DNA from: a virus
Length of the DNA: 64,000 nucleotides
Virus record (IMG/VR): IMGVR_UViG_3300010371_000030
Location: 41,833 to 105,832 of that record
Strand: one strand, 5' to 3'
Numbering within the stretch: position 1 is the stretch's first letter; every line of letters starts with the position of its first letter. The notes below the pieces were generated by a model. The model made no database searches and was not told where the DNA came from. It was given only the letters and a program-made list of their open reading frames with translations. This document shows, one piece after another, positions 59,404 through 64,000 of the stretch. The translations under genes and the position numbers were made by a program.

Positions 59404-59491
59404 AACCTAACCTGTACCTGGATCCATAGCTACCAAAAAGCGACCCATCCCCAAAAAAGTTCAGAAGACACAGAATCGATGGACGGCATGT
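59404..59491 (-). promoter_or_regulatory. Promoter module B
   Basis: A -10-like TAGGTT (plus-strand AACCTA at 59404-59409), with TAGCTA 17 bases upstream. Then AAAAAGCGACCCATCCCC, an A6 tract and GTTCAGAAGACACAGAATCG. Over about 57 bases it is nearly identical to module A, 4.1 kb away. Confidence 0.6.
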
Positions 59492-59672
59492 ATGTGCGGA
59501 ACGGAGTGCCACCGTCCTGGTGGCATGCGGCCTGTGATGGGCCCGACGTATGGCCGAGGGCTCGGGAGCGTCAGGGCGGTGGCAAGCCGGCAGGCAGCCA
59601 CGCCGTCCGAGCCTCCGTGGGTCGGAGGCTTAGCGCCGCCTCGGAGCGGAGGCGAGCGCCCGAAAAGCACAA

Positions 59673-59702
59673 CGCCCCGCTCCCTCGTGGGGGAGCGGGG
59701 CG
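59673..59702 (-). terminator. Terminator of the H1-like gene
   Basis: CGCCCCGCTCCC/GGGAGCGGGGCG, a perfect 12-bp stem with a 6-base loop. TTGTGCTTTT follows on the minus strand. Confidence 0.8.
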
Positions 59703-59727
59703 CCGATGGGCCTGGACGAATCCGAGG

Positions 59728-60702
59728 CTACTTCGCCGCCGCGACGGCGGGCTTGGCCGCGGGCTTCGCGGCCACGGCCGGCTTGGCGGCCGGGGTGGCG
59801 GGCTTCGCCGCCGCCGCCGCGCCGGTGGCCTTCGGGGCGGGCGTCGCCGCCGCCGCGGGCTTCGCCGCCGCGACGGCCGGCTTGGCGGCCGGGGTGGCGG
59901 GCTTCGCGGCCACGGCCGGCTTCGCCGCCGCCGCGGGCTTCGCGGCGGGCGTCGCCTTCGGAGCGGCGGCCGGTGCCGCCGCCTCGGCTGCCGCCTTCTT
60001 GGCGGCGCGTGCCGCGTTCGCCGCCGCCAGGTTGGCGGAGCGGTCCACGGGCGGCTTGGCCGCCTTGGCCGCCGCCTTGGCTGCGGCGTCCGACTTGGCC
60101 ATGCCCTCCAGGTGCTCCTTGCCGCGCGTCAGCTCCGCGATGGCCTTGGTCACGGCGTCCGAGCCGAAGCCCTCCATGATCGGCGCGTACTCCGTGAGCT
60201 TGCCGATGACGCCATCGATGGTCCGCTGCGCGTTGACGCGCTTGAGCCAGGGGAACGCCTCCGCGCCCTTCTTGGCGGCGGGCGTCGCCTTCGCGGCCGG
60301 GGCGGGCGTCGCCTCGGGCTCCGCGGCGGTCTCCTCGCCCTCGGTGGCCTCCGCGGTCTCCTCGGCCGGCTCCTCGCCCTCGGCCGCCGCCTCGCCCTCG
60401 GTCGCCTCGGGCTCCGCCTCGGCCGTCTCCTCGGCCGCCTCGGTGGCCTCCGCGGTCTCCTCGCCCTCGGTCGCCTCGGGCTCCGCCTCGGCCGTCTCCT
60501 CGGCCGCCTCGGGCTCCGCGACGGTCTCCTCGGGCTCCGGCTCGGGCGCCGGGGCGGGCTTCGGCGCCACCGCCTTCTTGGCGGCCGGAGCGGCGGCGGC
60601 CGGCTTGGCCGGCGCTGCGGCTGCGGGCTTCGCCGCCGCGGGCTTCGCGGCGGGGGTGGCGGTGGTCTTGGCGGCGGCGACGGGCCTCTTGGTGTCGGTC
60701 AT
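59728..60702 (-). CDS. Nested shorter form of the H1-like protein
   Basis: Starting at MTDTKRPVAAAKTTATPAAK, with AAGGAGAACACGACC upstream, a better ribosome site than that of the full gene. It would lack the first helical domain but keep all H1-like repeats. Same arrangement as the nested frame in the dCMP deaminase gene. Confidence 0.45.
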   Translation of the reverse strand: MTDTKRPVAAAKTTATPAAKPAAAKPAAAAPAKPAAAAPAAKKAVAPKPAPAPEPEPEETVAEPEAAEETAEAEPEATEGEETAEATEAAEETAEAEPEATEGEAAAEGEEPAEETAEATEGEETAAEPEATPAPAAKATPAAKKGAEAFPWLKRVNAQRTIDGVIGKLTEYAPIMEGFGSDAVTKAIAELTRGKEHLEGMAKSDAAAKAAAKAAKPPVDRSANLAAANAARAAKKAAAEAAAPAAAPKATPAAKPAAAAKPAVAAKPATPAAKPAVAAAKPAAAATPAPKATGAAAAAKPATPAAKPAVAAKPAAKPAVAAAK

Positions 60703-61029
60703 GGTCGTGTTCTCCTTGGTCTCGGTCGAAACGCTGGCGGCCGGCTTGGCCGTGGTGGTCTTCTTGGTGGCGGGGGTGGTGCTCTTGCGCGCCTCCGCCT
60801 TGTGGGCGATGGTGGCCTCCGCCCTCGCCTTGAACGTCTTGCCCTCCGGCCCCATCGAGCCGAGGAAGGCGAGCGCCTGCGCGGAGCCCGTGAGCCCGTA
60901 CGCCTCCGGCTTCGTGTCGCACACCGCCACTTCGTACAGGCGGTCCAGGATCGTCGTGTAGTCGGCCTGGTTGTTGTCGGTGAGCTTGGAGGGGAGGGGA
61001 GTGGACTTGGGCGCGGCGGCGGTGTTCAT
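59728..61029 (-). CDS. Histone H1-like Ala/Lys/Pro-rich protein with acidic centre
   Basis: A 433-residue protein. Residues 20-80 are an ordinary helical domain (DYTTILDRLYEVAVCDTKPE). Residues 110-165 and 340-433 are AAKPA-type repeats as in histone H1 (AAKPAVAAAKPAAAATPAPK). The centre (170-245) is Glu/Ala-rich, and a second helical domain lies at ~260-325 (VIGKLTEYAPIMEGFGSDAV). It probably binds DNA. An internal ATG at codon 110 has AAGGAG 10 bases upstream. Confidence 0.65.
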   Translation of the reverse strand: MNTAAAPKSTPLPSKLTDNNQADYTTILDRLYEVAVCDTKPEAYGLTGSAQALAFLGSMGPEGKTFKARAEATIAHKAEARKSTTPATKKTTTAKPAASVSTETKENTTMTDTKRPVAAAKTTATPAAKPAAAKPAAAAPAKPAAAAPAAKKAVAPKPAPAPEPEPEETVAEPEAAEETAEAEPEATEGEETAEATEAAEETAEAEPEATEGEAAAEGEEPAEETAEATEGEETAAEPEATPAPAAKATPAAKKGAEAFPWLKRVNAQRTIDGVIGKLTEYAPIMEGFGSDAVTKAIAELTRGKEHLEGMAKSDAAAKAAAKAAKPPVDRSANLAAANAARAAKKAAAEAAAPAAAPKATPAAKPAAAAKPAVAAKPATPAAKPAVAAAKPAAAATPAPKATGAAAAAKPATPAAKPAVAAKPAAKPAVAAAK

Positions 61030-61132
61030 GGGTTGGCTGATCTCCGTGGTATCTGTCGTTTTTGTCTACGGCGCTGAGCCCGTCCGCCCTGCGCCGTTCC
61101 CCCGCTCGGTCCGTCGATGGACCTGGGAGCGG

Positions 61133-61200
61133 AGTCTAAGGCTGTGTCTACAGAAAGGAAAGCGAAAAAGAGTCCATCGCCAAAAAAAGTGATCTCGTGC
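61133..61200 (-). promoter_or_regulatory. Promoter module E
   Basis: TAGACT at 61138-61133, CTGTAGACACAG dyad, and two A-rich blocks (GCGAAAAAG, CCAAAAAAAGT) as in the other modules. A ~100-base leader with GGAGATCAGCC precedes the H1-like ATG. Confidence 0.5.
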
Positions 61201-61201
61201 T

Positions 61202-61654
61202 TTACTTCGTGGTGCGGAGCGCCAGGAGGCGACGCCCCTCCGCCCGGTCCAGGGGCATCCGGACGGTCTTGCGGATGCGGCGCGCGATGAGGCTGGTGTC
61301 CACGCCGCGGCGACGGAGCGCCCGGAACCACTCGCGGATGCCCTGGCTGCTCTTCCGGACGTTACAGTACATGCAGAGGGTGATGAGGTTGGCGTCGGAG
61401 TTGTCGCCACCGAGCTCAACAGCCAGGAGGTGGTCGACGGTAAGCTGAACGCCTTCCTCCGCACCCTTGCCACAGCAGACGCAGGCGAAACCGTTCCGGT
61501 GGTAGATGGAGAGACGCTTGGAAGGGCGGAGCCACTTCCCACCGGAAGCAGCCGGATGACGCTTGGCGCCGGACTTCTTGGCGGCCTTGCGCGCCTTCGC
61601 GGCCCACGAGGTGATCTTGTTCGTCTTCCGGCCCTGCTTCGTCGCGTCGCTCAT
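61202..61654 (-). CDS. HNH endonuclease, probably leaderless
   Basis: A 150-residue protein with a Lys-rich N-terminus. The HNH core has CxxC pairs C58/C61 (FACVCCGKG) and C94/C97 (LCMYCN), plus Asp74-His75 (TVDHLLAVELGG) and Asn89. Free-standing HNH proteins act in DNA packaging or as selfish nucleases. ATG is exactly 7 bases after a TAGGTT hexamer. A basic C-terminal helix follows. Confidence 0.8.
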   Translation of the reverse strand: MSDATKQGRKTNKITSWAAKARKAAKKSGAKRHPAASGGKWLRPSKRLSIYHRNGFACVCCGKGAEEGVQLTVDHLLAVELGGDNSDANLITLCMYCNVRKSSQGIREWFRALRRRGVDTSLIARRIRKTVRMPLDRAEGRRLLALRTTK

Positions 61655-61655
61655 G

Positions 61656-61735
61656 AGAAGGAACCTAACCTGTCCCTGTCGACAGCGCTAGGAAAAAGTT
61701 GACCATCCCCAAAAAAAGTTCCAGACGACATCTAA
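61656..61735 (-). promoter_or_regulatory. Promoter module C
   Basis: Minus-strand CAACTTTTTCCTAGCGC, 17 bases (with the CTGTCGACAG palindrome), then TAGGTT at 61667-61662. A7 and A5 tracts lie upstream, 19 bases apart centre to centre. Confidence 0.65.
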
Positions 61736-61751
61736 TCGTGGACAGAAAGAA

Positions 61752-61775
61752 GGCGCCCGGCCGGAGCGGGGCGCC
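61752..61775 (-). terminator. Terminator after the 142-residue gene
   Basis: GGCGCCC/GGGCGCC stem with a ~10-base loop, followed on the minus strand by TTCTTTCTGTCC. Confidence 0.6.
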
Positions 61776-61797
61776 TCGTGGAACGCTCGGGCGGAGG

Positions 61798-62226
61798 CTA
61801 GCGCCGGGGCGTCTGGCGGCGCCAAGGTTTCCCCGGCGCCGCGCGCTTCCAGATGTCGTCACCCTCGTCATCGAACTGGACCGTGAGGATGTCGCCGTCG
61901 TATCTGATGGCGTAAACGTGGTCGCCCCTGCCCCTGCTCACGTAGTACGCGGACACGCGCATCGGCAGCTCATCGATGGCCTTCCGGGGCGCCTCTCTGC
62001 CGGCATCGTCCGAGGAAGGCGAACGCCCGCGGCTGGGGTTGGGCGTAGGCTCGGGCTCGCCCATCGCTGCGGCTTCGTCCCTCTTTCGCTTGGCGAAGCC
62101 AGCCAACTGTGCGGCCTGCAACCGGATGGTGTCCCAATCCTTCGCGCTTCGCTCGTGGTCGCCTTCCAGCCGCGCCGCCAGGACGTTGACGATCGCACGC
62201 GCGTTGGTCATGGATTTGCTCGACAT
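61798..62226 (-). CDS. Hypothetical protein
   Basis: A 142-residue protein. A helical start (ARAIVNVLAARLEGDHERSA), a Ser/Pro/Arg-rich middle and a C-terminal beta segment (GDHVYAIRYDGDILTVQFDD), which looks like a small SH3-like fold. No family recognised. Confidence 0.55.
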   Translation of the reverse strand: MSSKSMTNARAIVNVLAARLEGDHERSAKDWDTIRLQAAQLAGFAKRKRDEAAAMGEPEPTPNPSRGRSPSSDDAGREAPRKAIDELPMRVSAYYVSRGRGDHVYAIRYDGDILTVQFDDEGDDIWKRAAPGKPWRRQTPRR

Positions 62227-62302
62227 CTTCGTGCTCCCTTCTGGCGCCGCGTGCCGGCGAGCCGCTAGGGCTGGCCGGCCGGGCGCCTCCGCGAGGCGTG
62301 GG

Positions 62303-62575
62303 CTAGAGGCTGCTGACGAAGGCCTGGACCTCGCCTTTGGCGCGCGCCTTGGCGAGCGCGGCCTGCTGCTGGAGAGTGTTGGGGAAGCCGTGGTGGGCGA
62401 GCGCGGCGTCCACGCTCTTGTGGATGAAGTCGCCCTGCTCCGGCTTCCAATCATTGTATACGTCGCGACGGAAGCGAGCGTGTGCGGCGTAGAAACGCCC
62501 CCGGCACCAGATGTCGACGGCCATACCGTCATGGGTGATGGTCTGGACGAAGCGGTGGTTGGTGTTCTTAAACAT
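62303..62575 (-). CDS. Hypothetical protein
   Basis: A 90-residue protein (FVQTITHDGMAVDIWCRGRF, DFIHKSVDAALAHHGFPNTL) with a C-terminal helix (QQQAALAKARAKGEVQAFVS). AGGAGG upstream. Same transcript as the SAP gene, 17 bases downstream of it. No family recognised. Confidence 0.55.
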   Translation of the reverse strand: MFKNTNHRFVQTITHDGMAVDIWCRGRFYAAHARFRRDVYNDWKPEQGDFIHKSVDAALAHHGFPNTLQQQAALAKARAKGEVQAFVSSL

Positions 62576-62592
62576 GGCTTTCCCTCCTGTTT

Positions 62593-62787
62593 TCAGTTGA
62601 CGCCGGTGTGCCACTCATCCGTAACGTCCACGCCGTATTGCTCCGAAGCGCTTTCGATACGCTCGATGAGCTGCGCCTTGGATCCCTTGCCCGAGACGTC
62701 AAACTCCAACGCGAGCTTGCGGAGCCGAGCGAGGCTGAGACCGTCGAGGTAGGCGCGGCGTTGTTCGTTGTTCACGAGGGAGAACAT
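62593..62787 (-). CDS. SAP-domain DNA-binding protein
   Basis: A 64-residue protein. The SAP pattern is LSLARLRKLALEFDVSGKGS then KAQLIERIES, two helices joined by a loop, which usually binds AT-rich DNA. It starts MFSLVNN at the -10-like TATGTT, so the true start may be the in-frame GTG 12 bases later, 7 bases after the hexamer. The MFSLVNN leader is shared with the 68-residue gene. Confidence 0.65.
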   Translation of the reverse strand: MFSLVNNEQRRAYLDGLSLARLRKLALEFDVSGKGSKAQLIERIESASEQYGVDVTDEWHTGVN

Positions 62788-62850
62788 AACCTGTCCCTGT
62801 CTACAGGGCTAGGGGAAAGTTGACCAAGGACAAAAAAAGTCCAGAGAGCC
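62783..62850 (-). promoter_or_regulatory. Promoter module D
   Basis: TATGTT at 62788-62783, TAGCCC 17 bases upstream, CCCTGTAGACAGGG dyad between, and A-rich blocks upstream as in module C. Confidence 0.6.
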
Positions 62851-62862
62851 ATCGGGCGATGG

Positions 62863-63156
62863 CTACTCGGTGAGCGCCGTACGCTCGCCCGTGGTGTTGT
62901 CGATGAGCTCGGGCTCCCAGAGGTGGGAAGCGGCGCCCGGGATGGCGATGCCCCCGCCACGCGTGTAGCGCGGGTGGTGGACGAGGGTGGTGAGCGGCTT
63001 CGCGGAGCGGTCCACATCCAGCCGAGCTGGAACGGCGCCACAGATGTCGCTGACGTAGTTGGCCACGATGTGCTCGGCCGTGTCCCGGTCGAAGTCTCCA
63101 AGGTTTACGTTGTCCGCGAAGACAGCGAAGAGACGGCCGGAGGGCCGGATGGTCAT
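62863..63156 (-). CDS. Hypothetical protein
   Basis: A 97-residue protein (MTIRPSGRLFAVFADNVNLG..., HIVANYVSDICGAVPARL) with a beta-alpha-beta start. Located between module D and the 44-residue gene. No family recognised. Confidence 0.55.
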   Translation of the reverse strand: MTIRPSGRLFAVFADNVNLGDFDRDTAEHIVANYVSDICGAVPARLDVDRSAKPLTTLVHHPRYTRGGGIAIPGAASHLWEPELIDNTTGERTALTE

Positions 63157-63172
63157 AACGGGCACGGTAGCC

Positions 63173-63307
63173 TCACTTGGTCCAGGGGTTGGGCTTCTTG
63201 GGCGCCTTCGGGGCGGCCGGCTGCTGCCCGAGCGGGCGGATCCACGCGGTCGTGTTCGGCGCGTTCGCCTTGACGGGCTTCGGGTTGGGATTGGGCAGGA
63301 AGGCCAT
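63173..63307 (-). CDS. 44-residue Pro/Asn/Lys-rich peptide
   Basis: MAFLPNPNPKPVKANAPNTT..., no predicted fold; likely unstructured and basic. Gene borders fit between its neighbours (8 and 16 bases). No family recognised. Confidence 0.5.
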   Translation of the reverse strand: MAFLPNPNPKPVKANAPNTTAWIRPLGQQPAAPKAPKKPNPWTK

Positions 63308-63314
63308 GTTTTCC

Positions 63315-63521
63315 TCAGCGCGCCGCGTAGGCGACCTGGTTGCCAACGAACGTCGTGGAGAGCGAGCCGGCCCGGAGAAGGGCCAGGACGCCCGCGCGCG
63401 CCACCTTGATGTTGATCTCCAGCTCGCAGGCCACAAAGTCGACCGTGGTGAGGCGGCGCTCGGAGGTGCGCTTGGAGATCAGCGTCGCGATGTCGTTCGT
63501 GTTGTTCACGAGGGAGAACAT
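63315..63521 (-). CDS. Small helical protein with MFSLVNN leader
   Basis: A 68-residue protein, possibly a winged-helix-like fold (TVDFVACELEINIKVARAGV, LLRAGSLSTTFVGNQVAYAA). As with the SAP gene, an in-frame GTG 7 bases after the TATGTT hexamer may be the real start. No firm family. Confidence 0.55.
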   Translation of the reverse strand: MFSLVNNTNDIATLISKRTSERRLTTVDFVACELEINIKVARAGVLALLRAGSLSTTFVGNQVAYAAR

Positions 63522-63603
63522 AACCTGTCCATGGATCCAGCGCTAGGAAAAAGCGACCCATCCCCAAAAAAAGTTCAGAAGACACAGAATCGATGGACGG
63601 CAT
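63517..63603 (-). promoter_or_regulatory. Promoter module A
   Basis: TATGTT at 63522-63517, TAGCGC at 63545-63540 (17-base spacer with TGGATCCA), then A5 and A7 tracts 19 bases apart. The block from AAAAAGCGACCC to GGCATGT is near identical to module B. Confidence 0.65.
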
Positions 63604-64000
63604 GTCTGCGGGTGGAAGCGCTCGGGCTCGCCCGCGGCCGGCTCTCCTTATAGGCAGGCGACACACGCATCGACGCGGCGCGTCGTGAAAAAAGTTGCTA
63701 CTGTAGGCATCTTTCCGCTTTACTTCCTGCCACAGCAGAACATTTGGGCAGCATGCCATCGTCCTGCACACACCTCCACGCGTCCATGCATCGGCCCATC
63801 AGGCCTGACAAGCGTTGGCAGACGCAAGCCTGGGTCACGCGGCATGGCCATACGTGGGACGGCGCACCCGGGAGCGCTCGCCCTCGGCCGCACAGGTAGG
63901 ATAACGCGCCCCCGCCCCCCCCCCGTCCCCCCCCCCCTCCGCCCCCGTCCCACCCCCCCTCCCGCTTCTGCCCCGCGTTGTGTTGCGCATCTTAAGCCCC
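63604..64000. other. Right-end gene-free region with repeat blocks and C-rich tract
   Basis: No gene supported. Contains GCCATCGTCCTGCA (63755), CCATCAGGCCTGACAAGCG (63797) and CAGGTAGGATAACGCG (63893), in the same order as at 58.3-58.5 kb. From about 63905 to 63962 it is nearly pure C with few other bases. This may be real low-complexity DNA or an assembly end artefact. Confidence 0.55.

Larger units (their letters stand above)
59363..59727 (-). other. Gene-free region: promoter module B and terminator
   Basis: Contains module B, the GCCACCGTCCTG block at 59508-59519, and, at the far end, the terminator of the H1-like gene. No gene is supported. Confidence 0.6.

Noticed and set aside
59479-61077. 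Plus-strand Gly/Arg/Leu-rich frame over the H1-like gene
   Set aside because: It is an antisense shadow of GCC repeats, without a ribosome site or domain.
1-64000. tRNA genes
   Set aside because: I looked at gaps for cloverleaf hallmarks (GGTTCGA-type T-arm with acceptor pairing) and found none; a scan with a tRNA finder would settle it.
1-64000. Integrase, attachment sites or insertion sequences
   Set aside because: No recombinase or transposase motif and no terminal repeats are visible in this window; they may lie outside.

Overview
The window looks like part of a myovirus (contractile-tailed phage) genome or prophage. G+C is visibly high. Almost all genes lie on the minus strand and are tightly packed, with many 4-base ATGA/GTGA stop-start overlaps. 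Both ends are open: the left end cuts a baseplate/tail gene, and the right end runs into a C-rich tract. I found no integrase, DNA polymerase, helicase, primase or RNA polymerase gene, so either the rest of the genome lies outside or the phage relies on its host. The host is inferred to be a myxobacterium-like bacterium (Myxococcota). The evidence is G+C plus exported proteins with Asp-Ala-Gly-rich or Cys-rich linkers, a style common in myxobacterial lipoproteins. This is inference, not proof.

Layout, right to left in the direction of transcription. (a) 58-64 kb: small genes with no close relatives I recognise, an HNH nuclease, an SAP-domain protein and a histone H1-like Ala/Lys/Pro protein. 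They are served by a family of repeated A-tract promoter modules. At four genes the start codon lies exactly 7 nt after the proposed -10 hexamer, which suggests leaderless mRNAs. (b) 42-58 kb: mostly unrecognised small genes, with a MazG-like pyrophosphohydrolase, a lytic transglycosylase-like protein, a ribbon-helix-helix protein, a DAG-rich lipoprotein, and a 639-residue protein whose C-terminus is an XRE helix-turn-helix domain. (c) 40.7-42.1 kb: a gene-free, dyad-rich, lower-G+C stretch followed by the only convincing plus-strand gene, with its own promoter and terminator. (d) 31-40.7 kb: accessory genes, including a SLOG/molybdenum-carrier-like protein, a cupin, a T4-type lysozyme and a dCMP deaminase. 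A gap at 33.4-33.9 kb holds four 22-bp tandem repeats. A strong terminator near 31.15 kb separates this block from the late genes. (e) 31-0 kb: the late morphogenesis cluster. Its order is terminase small-subunit candidates, large terminase, portal, head morphogenesis protein, XkdF-like protease, scaffold-like protein, major capsid protein, connector and completion proteins, tail sheath, tail tube, frameshifted tail assembly chaperone, tape measure, LysM tube-initiator protein, gpD-like hub, gpV-like spike, gp25-like protein, gpJ-like wedge, tail-fibre-like protein and tail protein I-like protein.

How the genes work together. The terminase packages DNA through the portal into an HK97-type head matured by the XkdF-like protease. 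The sheath and tube assemble on a baseplate resembling those of Mu/P2 phages and contractile injection systems. The lysozyme and transglycosylase-like protein act on peptidoglycan. The dCMP deaminase and MazG-like enzyme adjust nucleotide pools. The most notable non-textbook signals are the leaderless promoter family, the shared C-terminal peptide of two head-region proteins, a canonical T TTT TTC frameshift site, the 22-bp repeat array, and operator-like repeats flanking an internal start in the XRE gene.
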